64,000 nt of DNA from Sphingobacteriales bacterium. Its GTDB lineage: Bacteria > Bacteroidota > Bacteroidia > Chitinophagales > Chitinophagaceae. The notes under the pieces were generated by a model. It was not told where the DNA came from. It did no database searches and was given only the letters and a program-made list of their open reading frames with translations. The DNA is taken from contig JAAXIF010000028.1 in the NCBI GenBank assembly GCA_012270485.1, positions 62,001 through 126,000 of the forward strand, given 5' to 3'. Position numbers and translations under genes: made by a program. Position 1 is the stretch's first letter. Every line of letters begins with the position of its first letter. Positions 6,923 through 15,592 of this stretch are shown piece after piece.

Positions 6923-8802
6923 CGTAGTTTCAATGCCTTCTGTAAGTCTTGCGGACTCTTTGCAGCCATGTTCTGGAACTTCAACTTGTCATCTGCTTTC
7001 TTGAGTTGTGCATACTTCATCAAGACTGCCTTTGCAAGGTTCTGTTTCAGGTTCAGTTTCTTACCGTTCTTAAACTCTACTTGTCCACCCTTGGGTAGAT
7101 CTGCAACTCTACGTAACTGAACGATGATATTCTTATCAGCCGCTTTGCGGTCATCGTCAGTCGCTTTAATATCTATGTCTGCACTATCCTTACCTCTTTT
7201 ACCCATGTGACGTAGTGCATCAAACTTTGCACGATTCTCTGTCTTGGGTTTCTCACCTTTCTCTTTCTTAGAGATTGCGATTGCGGCCTGTTGTGCAGGC
7301 GATACTGCTTCACACTGAGTTTGTGCGGATAATAGTTTCTTCGCTTTCACACGATCGTGATATGCGAATGAATGAGATTTACCTGTCTTGTCATCCTTAA
7401 CAACGTAACCAGATGCAGTCTTCTTAACAATCTTACCAAACTGTTTGTTACCTTTCGAGTCGTAGTAATCTAACTCTAATCCAACACGTGCATCTTTCTG
7501 AGTTTCTGTACCCATACCTTTTTGTGCAAGTTGACGATAGTTCTCAGTAAGGTCTTCGTTGACACCAATCTTATATGATTTGATAACAACACCCATACCA
7601 CCCCAACCAAGTGTGGCGTCTTTACCACCTCGACTGAATAGGGTAAACTTAGTTTTATTACGAGGATCATTAGCGTCTACCATGTTAACTTTGTCAACAT
7701 TATATTTTGCACTACGAGTCTTACTCTTGACTTGGAGTTTTACTTTGTGTCCTTTCTTCATTGAAGAGTCAAACACAAATGAGATAACATCACCCTTCTT
7801 GATCTTATCAAAGTCTTTACGTGATACTGCCATCTCTGATAGTTCTTCAGAATCTTCAAAGATCTTTACTGCTTTCTTCAGAGGGATTGTTGCGATATCA
7901 CCAAAGTTGTTTCTGGTACGAACCATAACTTTGCGACCTTGATTATCTAGATCAAGAGAGTAGATCTTACCGTCCTTACCTTTAATGTTCTTTAGTCCTT
8001 CTTTGACTTCAGGTTTCTCGTGAGTATAACCCATCTTTGCCATACGTTCATGGTCTGCTTGAGTCTTTGCATCATACTCTTTACCAGTCTTAGGATCATA
8101 CATCTTGTGAGGTTTGAACTCTTCTGCCATTTTGAATGGTGGTTTCCTACGGATAGTTCCCTTACGTAATGCATCACCAATTAGTTTACCTAACTTCGCA
8201 CTGTCGTATCTCTTATACTGGGGCATAGACAATAGAATGTCTTGTGCTTGACTATCAGACTTACCTTTCTTCTTGAGTTGTTCGTAGTCTTTGAATAGAT
8301 TACGATTCTCATCAAGTGACTCATTCTGTCTCTTGAGTACTGCGGCTACTTGTTTATGATTGGACAGACCACGTTTGATCTTCTCGATGGCACGAACTGC
8401 ACCAGAGTAGTTACCGCCCGCATATCGTTTGTCAGATGCAATACCGATTGCCATCTTGATTTCTTTGGGGGTGAATCGTTCTTCGAGTTCGACATTTTCT
8501 TGGGTAACAGACTCGATGTACATATTCAGTTCATAACGCTTGTTGTCTAGGTTTGCAACTTGAATGTGTGCGTGACGGTTCTTCTTGTTAGTCTTCAGAA
8601 TGTAAGAGTTAGTCTTACCAGAAGATGGTTTCTTTGGCCCAGTTGCAACCTTATTATCGATATCATCTTTGTCTACGATGAAACCTTTTTTCTTTGCAAA
8701 TGCATATGCGTGTTGCATTGCACCACTGAATGTTTTATGATACAGATCGTATCCAGACGAGGATTTACCTGCTTTCTCCCTTAGTTGTTTGAATGTTGTC
8801 AT
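6919..8802 (-). CDS. Large multi-module internal/core protein with capsid-targeting-like N-terminus
   Basis: A 627-residue lysine-rich protein built of several unrelated modules separated by charged linkers. It starts MTTFKQLREKAGKSS, close to T4 capsid-targeting peptides, with a possible gp21 cut after LRE. A short alpha/beta domain follows at about 15-95 (the region around SGYDLYHKTFSGAMQHAYAF). Further modules have the pattern SDSQAQDILLSMPQYKRYDS (about 178-197), MYDPKTGKEYDAKTQADHE and a beta domain around 325-410. I recognise it as a marine T4-like prohead core/internal protein. No enzyme motif is visible. It overlaps both neighbours by 1-4 bp. Confidence 0.75.
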   Translation of the reverse strand: MTTFKQLREKAGKSSSGYDLYHKTFSGAMQHAYAFAKKKGFIVDKDDIDNKVATGPKKPSSGKTNSYILKTNKKNRHAHIQVANLDNKRYELNMYIESVTQENVELEERFTPKEIKMAIGIASDKRYAGGNYSGAVRAIEKIKRGLSNHKQVAAVLKRQNESLDENRNLFKDYEQLKKKGKSDSQAQDILLSMPQYKRYDSAKLGKLIGDALRKGTIRRKPPFKMAEEFKPHKMYDPKTGKEYDAKTQADHERMAKMGYTHEKPEVKEGLKNIKGKDGKIYSLDLDNQGRKVMVRTRNNFGDIATIPLKKAVKIFEDSEELSEMAVSRKDFDKIKKGDVISFVFDSSMKKGHKVKLQVKSKTRSAKYNVDKVNMVDANDPRNKTKFTLFSRGGKDATLGWGGMGVVIKSYKIGVNEDLTENYRQLAQKGMGTETQKDARVGLELDYYDSKGNKQFGKIVKKTASGYVVKDDKTGKSHSFAYHDRVKAKKLLSAQTQCEAVSPAQQAAIAISKKEKGEKPKTENRAKFDALRHMGKRGKDSADIDIKATDDDRKAADKNIIVQLRRVADLPKGGQVEFKNGKKLNLKQNLAKAVLMKYAQLKKADDKLKFQNMAAKSPQDLQKALKLR

Positions 8803-9074
8803 TATGCTAAATCCTTGTCGTGATTTAAGTTACCCTTTTTCTTTTTTACAATAAATGCATTTACTCGTGCATGTCCCCACTGTTGTGGTGTAGTTCCTGG
8901 CCTGTGTCCAGTTTTCCATGCAGCTACTCCACGATTATAAACCTTTCTCAACGTATCAACAGATATTCCAGACTTCTTAGACTTCGCAGCTAGACCGTCT
9001 GGGCCTTCTTTAACATCTAGTACATCGTACATTGAGTATCTTTTTTCTTGTAAGTAATTTTTAAAATTAATCAT
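8802..9074 (-). CDS. DUF5824-type small internal protein
   Basis: A 90-residue protein starting at ATG 9074 (MINFKNYLQEKRYS). Longer upstream frames overlap the preceding gene heavily and are rejected. The middle contains SGISVDTLRKVYNRGVAAW and TGHRPGTTPQQWGHARVNAF, the DUF5824 pattern common in phages. The N-terminus FKNYLQE fits a T4 capsid-targeting peptide with a gp21-type LQE site. It overlaps the nucleotidyltransferase gene by 8 bp. Probably packaged in the head; molecular function unknown. Confidence 0.78.
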   Translation of the reverse strand: MINFKNYLQEKRYSMYDVLDVKEGPDGLAAKSKKSGISVDTLRKVYNRGVAAWKTGHRPGTTPQQWGHARVNAFIVKKKKGNLNHDKDLA

Positions 9075-10833
9075 TTGGTCTAGTTTCCCGATTTTTTGCT
9101 CTCGCTTGAGCGAGTCTTGCACGATCCAATATACGGTCGTGTTTCTTTTTATCTGCTTCCTTTTCTTTCTCGATTGCATCCTTCGCTCTATCAACCGCAT
9201 CTTCTGGTAACATACCAGCGAGTGCTTGGTGATCGACATTTTGATATGTCTTTGCAATCTGTTGTGCGTAGTATTGTGGACTGTGTCGCAGTTTGCCACC
9301 ACCTTCTTTCTTCTTACGCACCAATAAATCTTTCAGAGTCTTCAACGCATGTTGATACTCTTTCTTACGTGCAAGGGTTTTCAACTTCAACATTGGTTTG
9401 TGAAGTATCGATGCCTCGTCTGTACCTTCCGTAGTAATAGTCTTACTAGAAGATTTAAAATCTTTCTTACGCATGATAGTCTTGTTGACTACCTCAAACT
9501 CGTCCTTGTTGCGGTCATACTTAATTACAACAGGTAGGTTCAGATCAGACTGTAGGTCTTTGATTACTGCCTCACTGTCTGGATTCTGACGGATGTTCTT
9601 CGCCTTGTTCCTTGCGATACGTTTGAATATCTGTTGTAACTCTTGTACCTTGATCGCTGGTTTGTTTCGCGGATCGTTCATACGATCACGGAAATGCCTT
9701 GTGAATTCGATATCGACATCGAACTTTGCGAGCAATCGGTCTGCGAATTTTTCGAGATCACTGAGTTGTTTGACACTGATCTCTTCGTACATGTCTTTAA
9801 ACGCCTTGGTGTACTTTGACGGTTTTGTTTTTGCTGTTGCATCGCCTGGAGCTGGTTTATAGGCGGAATCATCATCGTCTGCTTTCTTCCCATGTTTTTT
9901 AAAGTGGGCATCCCTTGCCACCTTGGTTGACTTCTTCAGTCCTTTATGGTAACGAGCAGGTTGTGTTCCCTTTCGATCCTTAATGTCAGGATCTTGCCTC
10001 TTACCACTTCCCCCTTCTACGAGTTCAACCGCATCCAACCACTTGCGGTATTTCTTGTCACCGCACTCAACGATGACATAATTAGATCCAAGGAAACTCA
10101 CCGTGCCAAGTTCTTCGGTTTCTTTGATGACAACCGAATCACCCACTTGGTAAAGTTCTCCTTGTACATACTGTTCCCTTGTTTCTGAAACAACGGGCAA
10201 CTCCACATGGTTCTTGAATGACCTCTCTTCCTTGAGCCCCATCCCTTTACGCACGTCATTAAATAATGATCGTGCATCCTTGTTGGACATAGTCTTCGGA
10301 ACACCTTGTGAGAAACTCACGAAGTCGTTCTTAGAAGCGTTTGCCCTTTGTTTAGATGCGGACATGCCTTCCACACCTTCAGCATCAGGATCTCTCGCAC
10401 CAGCAGATACGATATTGATCCCTTTGAAATTGTAAAAACCGTGTCGTGCTTTGACACCGTTGTATTTGTTCAGTAGTGTATCAAACTCTCTGATACGATC
10501 TTCACCCACAACCATAGTTACATTACGGTAACCTTGATTGTAGAGAGATGCAGCTACGTCAAATACATTCTTAACTTTTTTATCCATCATCACATTACGT
10601 GCATGTTTTGGAAACATCTTACGTATGTGTTTGACCTTCTGACTATAGGTCAGTGGATCTTTCTTTGGATTCTGCGACTGTGACACGAACACCTTATAGT
10701 CTGCCTTACCAGACTTAGATGAAAGTGTGTCCATAACTTTACCGTGACCAATAGTAGGTGGGTTCATTCTACCAAAAGTAAAATAAACTTCGCGTTCCTC
10801 TTCAATCAGGTATTGTGAGAAATTCTTTATCAC
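9067..10833 (-). CDS. Prohead-core nucleotidylyltransferase fusion protein
   Basis: A 588-residue protein with a GTG start at 10833 that overlaps the upstream TGA as GTGA. The N-terminus NFSQYLIEEE resembles a capsid-targeting peptide. Residues 15-190 form a nucleotidylyltransferase domain of the HIGH class: GRMNPPTIGH (21-30) gives TxGH, and MSASKQRA (about 175) gives the SxSxxR nucleotide-binding motif. Both signatures appear intact, so transfer of a nucleotide to a small molecule such as a nicotinamide or pantetheine phosphate is plausible, though the substrate is unknown. A separate C-terminal domain (about 345-450) contains FTRHFRDRMNDPRNKP and a terminal strand EFEVVNKTIMRKKDF, resembling small RNase-toxin folds only loosely. 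The tail is Lys/Arg-rich. Confidence 0.82.
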   Translation of the reverse strand: MIKNFSQYLIEEEREVYFTFGRMNPPTIGHGKVMDTLSSKSGKADYKVFVSQSQNPKKDPLTYSQKVKHIRKMFPKHARNVMMDKKVKNVFDVAASLYNQGYRNVTMVVGEDRIREFDTLLNKYNGVKARHGFYNFKGINIVSAGARDPDAEGVEGMSASKQRANASKNDFVSFSQGVPKTMSNKDARSLFNDVRKGMGLKEERSFKNHVELPVVSETREQYVQGELYQVGDSVVIKETEELGTVSFLGSNYVIVECGDKKYRKWLDAVELVEGGSGKRQDPDIKDRKGTQPARYHKGLKKSTKVARDAHFKKHGKKADDDDSAYKPAPGDATAKTKPSKYTKAFKDMYEEISVKQLSDLEKFADRLLAKFDVDIEFTRHFRDRMNDPRNKPAIKVQELQQIFKRIARNKAKNIRQNPDSEAVIKDLQSDLNLPVVIKYDRNKDEFEVVNKTIMRKKDFKSSSKTITTEGTDEASILHKPMLKLKTLARKKEYQHALKTLKDLLVRKKKEGGGKLRHSPQYYAQQIAKTYQNVDHQALAGMLPEDAVDRAKDAIEKEKEADKKKHDRILDRARLAQARAKNRETRPND

Positions 10834-11210
10834 TTATTGTCCTTATTACCCTTTTTCCTTGCGAGTTCTTGTTTGCGTACTTTAGGTAACAACTTCTTCG
10901 CAAGTTTATCAATTTTTGGTTTCATTTTATCGAGACGTTTTTCAATTTCCATCTTCTTCGCCATATTTAGGTCTGCCTTAGCGATACCTTTTGAGAACTT
11001 CTTGGCGAGCATATTGCGTGCTTGTTTCTTTGCACGTTTCTTGAGGGTGTCCATATTCGCCATCTTACGTGCGGCTCTGGCACGACCGATTGCGATTTTG
11101 GGGGCGAGTTTTTTCATTTGACGCGCCTTCTTCAGACGCTGTTGGATAGTCAACGCTTCGGTGGCGTCAACTTCTTCTACGAATTTTTTAAAACCTAACG
11201 GTTTAGGCAT
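10830..11210 (-). CDS. Highly basic internal protein
   Basis: A 126-residue protein, about one third Lys/Arg, helical throughout (ARAARKMANMDTLKKRAKKQ), with the composition of DNA-binding packaged proteins. It starts MPKPLGFKKFVEEVDA, a variant of the FKxFhxE start shared by the other members of this operon. The family recurs in marine T4-like phages. It probably binds packaged DNA in the head; this is inferred from charge and context. Confidence 0.72.
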   Translation of the reverse strand: MPKPLGFKKFVEEVDATEALTIQQRLKKARQMKKLAPKIAIGRARAARKMANMDTLKKRAKKQARNMLAKKFSKGIAKADLNMAKKMEIEKRLDKMKPKIDKLAKKLLPKVRKQELARKKGNKDNK

Positions 11211-11234
11211 ATCTTCCTCTTTTGGTTTTTCCCA

Positions 11235-12455
11235 TTAACTACGACTGGGTTTGTCCCAACCCTTAACAATATCTGGTGAAAAGTTGTTGTAGGAAAATTC
11301 CATACGGTCAACCAATTTCACCGCATCACCACCAAGTGTGTCTATCGCGACATATCCTTCCTCACCAGTAGTCTTATAACCGTCATTAGTTTGGACAAAT
11401 GTGTCGAGACTTTTTAATCTATCAAGTTTATTTATAAGAATTAACTTCGCAAGAACAATAGTTTTTTGCAATTCTATCATATTAACTAATGCTTTTTTAT
11501 TGTCGGTCGAGAAGAATTCGAGTATCTCATCTAGTTTCTTTTGTTGTACTCCCTTACCCTTCGCAGTCTTTCTCTTGTCGATTTCTTTCTGGTACTTGTT
11601 CTGTATCCACTTGATTAACTTGGTTACGTGCATAGAAGTGTTGCCAATCAATGCCCCTTTCCGCACAAAAGTGTTGTTAAACTGTTCGATCAACTGTGCG
11701 ATATGTTGTTTACTCTCTAGTTCTCTTAGAGTAGTACCAGACACCTTATTGAACAATAGTCCACATTTACTTATCAACTTGTTAACTTCTTCAGTTTCTT
11801 TCTTAGTCATAGTCGCTTTGGTCGCATCTGTCAACATTGCATCCTGTGACCATACGTTTACAGAATTGCGAAACTTCGACACGTCCACACCATATGATGC
11901 TCGCATCGACTCAAACGTATCACCAGTATAGGTTGTGTGCCATACGATACCGATCTTCGCCTTCTTTACTTCACTTGCCTGTTCTACAGGTACAGCGTAG
12001 ACAATCGTGTTCGGATGGAAGGTGACATATGACTTACCGTCAATCTTCTTCGTTGACAGATCTTTCTTTGAAAACAAGAAGTCCCCTTGAATGACTCCTT
12101 TGATTCCCAGATCAGGAAGATACTTTAATGCATCCTTCATCTTGTCTGCAAGATCACCAGACATATCCGCATCGATCTCCGCATCGGTCTTGTAGACCTT
12201 GGGGTTCTTCGCAAAGATACCTTTCTTCGCAACAAAGAACTTACCGTCTCTTGGATCTTGACCACAGAAGATTGCAGGCGCGCCATCCCACTTGACTGAT
12301 ACGTTTCCTGCCTTCTTACCACTCAACATGTCACGCATGTCACGTAGAGCAAAGATTGCTTGTCTTGTACCATTAACACCCCCATAGAGAACCTTGTCCT
12401 CAATGTGAGTCATGTGGGTATTTTTGTTTTCTGTGATAAAAGTAGTAAAGTCCAT
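11235..12455 (-). CDS. Ligase-like covalent nucleotidyltransferase, putative capsid cargo
   Basis: A 406-residue protein. The start MDFTTFITENK fits a capsid-targeting peptide with a gp21-type ITE cut. Residues 52-63 read VSVKWDGAPAIF, the KxDG motif I of ATP-dependent DNA/RNA ligases and capping enzymes, with K55 as the expected AMP-accepting lysine. QGDFLF (123-128) sits where motif III is expected, EEGYVAI (365-371) resembles motif IV and AVKLVDR (378-384) motif V. A helical region lies at about 210-350. I recognise it as a conserved protein of marine T4-like phages without an assigned function; the ligase reading is inferred from motif order. It overlaps the upstream gene by 1 bp. Confidence 0.72.
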   Translation of the reverse strand: MDFTTFITENKNTHMTHIEDKVLYGGVNGTRQAIFALRDMRDMLSGKKAGNVSVKWDGAPAIFCGQDPRDGKFFVAKKGIFAKNPKVYKTDAEIDADMSGDLADKMKDALKYLPDLGIKGVIQGDFLFSKKDLSTKKIDGKSYVTFHPNTIVYAVPVEQASEVKKAKIGIVWHTTYTGDTFESMRASYGVDVSKFRNSVNVWSQDAMLTDATKATMTKKETEEVNKLISKCGLLFNKVSGTTLRELESKQHIAQLIEQFNNTFVRKGALIGNTSMHVTKLIKWIQNKYQKEIDKRKTAKGKGVQQKKLDEILEFFSTDNKKALVNMIELQKTIVLAKLILINKLDRLKSLDTFVQTNDGYKTTGEEGYVAIDTLGGDAVKLVDRMEFSYNNFSPDIVKGWDKPSRS

Positions 12456-13537
12456 TAATTTAAATCCGAGATACCATTGTATTGTAATTTCAATGCAGTG
12501 AACTTACCTAGTTTACCTAGTCCAGCAAGTTTCTTGCCCGCACGAACACCAGCGTCTGATCGGATAGTCATCGACAATCTCTTAGACTCATCTGGTGTTT
12601 CTAAATCGATGAACCATTCTTGAACAGACTTAGTATTTAACTTTGCCTTAAATCCTGTTACTAGTGGTAGGATTTCTTGTAGACCATCACCTTTTTGTTC
12701 CGCAGTCTTTTTGACTGCCTTGACTAATACCAGTGGTGGTTCTTGTGCTTTCTGTAGATTGAAGTTTGACTCGATCCAAGACTTGAACTCATCTAGGGAA
12801 AGAGTGTTCAACTGTTCGCAGAACTTCTCGCGTGATATTCTTGCCATAACCGCATAGAGTGTATCTGCATCTGTCTCGTTGTCAAGATAATAATCTAGAT
12901 ACGCTTGTCTGACCGCTGCCTTCTTACTCATGTAATTGTCTCTAGTTACATCGTCTGGTAAGCCAGGCAGTTTGGAATATACACTATCCCACAACGCACC
13001 TTCTAGATCAGATAGTTTGTCTTCTTTACCGATCTTCTTGTATTGGGTATTGACATAACTGTTGAGAAGAGGTTCTTTTGATTTCTTGGTTCCCGCTTTG
13101 AGACTGATACCTATCATACTTCCGTCTTTGAAGTTGACAAAGATATCGCCCGCATGATTCTTTGGGACACCTCTAGGTTTGTCACGGAATCCCCACTTGA
13201 CATCCTTGATTGGTTTGGATGCACTTAGGTCATACAGATAGTTGACAATACCAATCGCGTTCTCCAGTTTGGTATTGATCAATGTGGGTTTGAACGATGA
13301 CATCTTGTCGATATACAATTTTGCGGAAGCGGGATCTGTGCCCGCAACATTTATGAATGTCTTTTTACTTTTTGCGTCCTTCAGATTAGTGCGATATACA
13401 AACTTCTTGACATCCTCGACTGATACTGGTCGGAAACTATGGTTGAACATAAGAGCGGGAAGTAGTTCCGTATACGATGCAGTCGCAGTCGTATCTACCC
13501 TTTGTTCTTCCAAATAGTGTGTGGCAAATCTCTTCAT
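12455..13537 (-). CDS. Putative PD-(D/E)XK-like nuclease, putative capsid cargo
   Basis: A 360-residue protein, first gene of the late operon. The start MKRFATHYLEEQR has the capsid-targeting look, with YLE/LEE as possible cleavage sites. Residues 129-149 read AGDIFVNFKDGS followed by MIGISLKAG: an acidic residue (D131) on one strand, then S145-L-K147 on the next, which is the D-Xn-(E/S)xK layout of restriction-type nucleases. E92 is a candidate first acidic residue. This is a fold guess from pattern, not a family match. The protein recurs next to the ligase-like protein in related phages as far as I can recall. Confidence 0.65.
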   Translation of the reverse strand: MKRFATHYLEEQRVDTTATASYTELLPALMFNHSFRPVSVEDVKKFVYRTNLKDAKSKKTFINVAGTDPASAKLYIDKMSSFKPTLINTKLENAIGIVNYLYDLSASKPIKDVKWGFRDKPRGVPKNHAGDIFVNFKDGSMIGISLKAGTKKSKEPLLNSYVNTQYKKIGKEDKLSDLEGALWDSVYSKLPGLPDDVTRDNYMSKKAAVRQAYLDYYLDNETDADTLYAVMARISREKFCEQLNTLSLDEFKSWIESNFNLQKAQEPPLVLVKAVKKTAEQKGDGLQEILPLVTGFKAKLNTKSVQEWFIDLETPDESKRLSMTIRSDAGVRAGKKLAGLGKLGKFTALKLQYNGISDLN

Positions 13538-13575
13538 TTTTGTCCCTAGTGGATTAATTAAATTAATTATAACAC

Positions 13576-13583
13576 TATTTATA
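13576..13583 (-). promoter_or_regulatory. T4-type late promoter heading the cargo operon
   Basis: Minus-strand TATAAATA 39 bp before the 13537 start, in an A/T-rich gap after the RecB-like gene. It would drive the contiguous, overlapping genes from 13537 down to 6150. Confidence 0.72.
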
Positions 13584-14256
13584 ACAAAACGGAAGTAGAA
13601 CTTTGCTCCTCATTGTACTTTTCTATAGTTTCGCGTAACGGACGTACCCAATTATCACGATGTTCAATGAAGATCTGTGGTGGTGCATTGTCAACCGATA
13701 TGATTGTCACCAACTGAACGATAGGCATCCCTGTACGTTCTTCCCACATAATCGCATACGCAGACTCTTGCATGAAGTAATTCTTTACCCAATCTTTCTT
13801 CTTAGGTTTCAGACTGGTTTTGAAGTCGATAATAGAAAGCTTCCCATCAAACTCAGCGACACAGTCAACACGACCAGCGACACCCAGATGGTTACTATAG
13901 AGTGGTGCCTCCTGTGCATATACTCTGCCAATACGATCATCAAGAATGGACTTGACATCAAGAAAACTAGAAACAATATCTGGAGTATATCCATCCTTGT
14001 AATCCTCTTTGTTATCAATGTATTTTTCTATGATCTCGTGTACCTTAGTACCACGAGACGATGCACGGTGAGAGATCTTATTCGCTTCCGCTTCTCCCAC
14101 ACGTTTACGCCACGCAGCTATCGAGTCACGTGACAGTATACTTAGTACCGTAGTAATAGATGGAAGGTTGACACCTTCGGGTGTGCGATACTTCCTACCT
14201 TGATCAGTAGTGACCGCACTCATTTCTTTCAATTCAACATTTACATGTTCAAACAT
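13579..14256 (-). CDS. RecB/Cas4-like PD-(D/E)XK exonuclease
   Basis: A 225-residue nuclease. The N-terminal LPSITTVLSILSRDS is a common lead-in for phage RecB-like nucleases. SSRGTKVHEIIEKYI (about 66-80) supplies the conserved His/Glu, and GVAGRVDCVAEFDGKLSIID (about 123-142) followed by FKTS supplies the D...D-x-K catalytic core. Such proteins degrade DNA, processing ends in recombination or recycling host DNA. It lies between the late cargo operon and small membrane genes. Confidence 0.85.
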   Translation of the reverse strand: MFEHVNVELKEMSAVTTDQGRKYRTPEGVNLPSITTVLSILSRDSIAAWRKRVGEAEANKISHRASSRGTKVHEIIEKYIDNKEDYKDGYTPDIVSSFLDVKSILDDRIGRVYAQEAPLYSNHLGVAGRVDCVAEFDGKLSIIDFKTSLKPKKKDWVKNYFMQESAYAIMWEERTGMPIVQLVTIISVDNAPPQIFIEHRDNWVRPLRETIEKYNEEQSSTSVLL

Positions 14257-14264
14257 AATCTTCC

Positions 14265-14504
14265 TCAGTGAATATACTCAATTAAATTACGCAAGAGGAA
14301 AGTCAGTCCTAATCCATTTACGAGTATTAACGCACGATCCTTCCATAAGATCGATACCCATAACCATCCCATTACACCAACTACCGACAATGTTAAGTCA
14401 ATTAGTTGTAGTCCTTCGACACCACGAATAGACATAGCACCGATCATGGTAATCGAAGCAAACCATTTTACGTACCAGTCTAAAGTCTGTCGTTTATGTT
14501 TCAT
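14265..14504 (-). CDS. Small polytopic membrane protein
   Basis: A 79-residue protein with hydrophobic segments at about 12-26, 34-53 (LIDLTLSVVGVMGWLWVSIL) and 58-72. No catalytic motif. It resembles the DUF6552-type small membrane proteins of marine phages. It overlaps the upstream gene by 11 bp. Function unknown. Confidence 0.65.
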   Translation of the reverse strand: MKHKRQTLDWYVKWFASITMIGAMSIRGVEGLQLIDLTLSVVGVMGWLWVSILWKDRALILVNGLGLTFLLRNLIEYIH

Positions 14505-14733
14505 CCGTTGTAACCTCTAAATCCGTTTCGATCCAAACCCTTGCACCGCAAGAGAGTGGTTTAGTTGGAGAGTAAACTACCCTCGCAACTTCGTTCCCAT
14601 CCTTGTCGCGAATAATCGCGTTACTGGTATATCTATTGTTTTTGTAATCCTTCACTGTGATCACATGATCTTCCGTGCCGTTCTTGAGATTGGCACGGAT
14701 CTTGTGTTGGTTTACGTGAATGCGAGTCTTCAT
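14494..14733 (-). CDS. Small beta-rich hypothetical protein
   Basis: A 79-residue protein predicted to be mainly beta strands (HKIRANLKNGTEDHVITVKD). No recognised family. It overlaps the metalloprotease-like gene by 4 bp and the membrane protein gene by 11 bp, so it is part of the same transcript. Function unknown. Confidence 0.65.
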   Translation of the reverse strand: MKTRIHVNQHKIRANLKNGTEDHVITVKDYKNNRYTSNAIIRDKDGNEVARVVYSPTKPLSCGARVWIETDLEVTTDET

Positions 14734-15314
14734 TTACGGATCTTCTCCATTCGTTTCTTTGCCTCCAACCACTTGTCGTAGGACAATGGTTTACGTGCGT
14801 TACCACACGCGAGACCTTTTCGTTTAAACTCGTTCTTGAGAATATTCTTCTCTTCTGCACCCATGAACACACCGACCAGTTTCAGTAGACACTGACGGAA
14901 CGAACGACCGTGGTGCATGTGACCAAGACAGTGTGCAAGTTCGTGCAACAGTGTGTACTTGTTTAGACCACTCACTGCGAGAGTCACAGTACGACCGTTG
15001 GTGAAACCAGACTGAGTCTTGTTTCGATTAGACATTGCAACAACCGCTGGAGTCGCATCCAAGATCTTCAGAACATTCCCATCGACCGACTCGCGCCACA
15101 ACTTCTGCCACGTCTTGGTCTTGTAGATCAATTTAGCACATCGTTGTGCCTCCTCGATCGACTTGAAGTTCTGACAGTCAACCTGCCGTTGGAACATCCA
15201 CTCCGCTTGGTAGGTTTTCAACCGTTCGGAGTCACGTCCCTTCTCTCCCTTGTTCTGTTTCTTTTCGTGTTTCAACAGATAGGTTGCGTATTCAATACTA
15301 TCGTAATTCGCCAT
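14730..15314 (-). CDS. Zinc metalloprotease-like (HExxH) protein
   Basis: A 194-residue protein. LLHELAHCLGHMHHGRSF (about 122-139) gives HExxH plus a third His, the zincin core seen in SprT/WLM-type and phage metallohydrolases. A second region, LACGNARKPLSYDKWLEA, lies near the C-terminus. It probably binds zinc and may cleave a protein or a DNA-protein crosslink; the substrate is not known. It starts directly after the 15314 overlap (ATG shared base with the upstream stop). Confidence 0.75.
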   Translation of the reverse strand: MANYDSIEYATYLLKHEKKQNKGEKGRDSERLKTYQAEWMFQRQVDCQNFKSIEEAQRCAKLIYKTKTWQKLWRESVDGNVLKILDATPAVVAMSNRNKTQSGFTNGRTVTLAVSGLNKYTLLHELAHCLGHMHHGRSFRQCLLKLVGVFMGAEEKNILKNEFKRKGLACGNARKPLSYDKWLEAKKRMEKIRK

Positions 15315-15559
15315 TATGCCACCTCTTTGTTTAACGATTCAAGTAATGCATTCAGATCAGTATTGTAGTGAGGATAGATCGCCTCGAAGATCTCATCGAT
15401 CTCTTGGGCGGTCGCATCCGCATCAACAATGATACGGTCGATCAGTTCATTCTGATCCAACCATTCAATCTTGGTGTGGAAAGTATCGGTATTGATATTG
15501 TAGTAGTAGACTAGAGTCTCGTCTTTGTTAGAAAAGTCGTAAGTCATTGGTTGATACAT
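15314..15559 (-). CDS. Small acidic hypothetical protein
   Basis: An 81-residue acidic protein starting MYQPMTYDFSNKDE. I choose ATG 15559 because AGAGAG lies about six bases upstream; the longer frame to 15670 runs through a terminator and a promoter and is rejected. It is the first gene after the sigma70 promoter at 15593-15621, so it is probably an early gene. No family recognised. Confidence 0.7.
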   Translation of the reverse strand: MYQPMTYDFSNKDETLVYYYNINTDTFHTKIEWLDQNELIDRIIVDADATAQEIDEIFEAIYPHYNTDLNALLESLNKEVA

Positions 15560-15592
15560 AATCATCTCTCTCTTCTCATTCTCAATACAAGT

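Noticed and set aside
9075..9302. N-terminal extension of the DUF5824 gene up to 9302
   Set aside because: It lies wholly inside the nucleotidyltransferase gene, has out-of-frame low-quality sequence, and ATG 9074 gives a targeting-like N-terminus with an 8-bp overlap.
11429..11436. TATAAATA inside the ligase-like gene
   Set aside because: It is within coding DNA, over 200 bp from the next start, with no gap or leader; likely chance.
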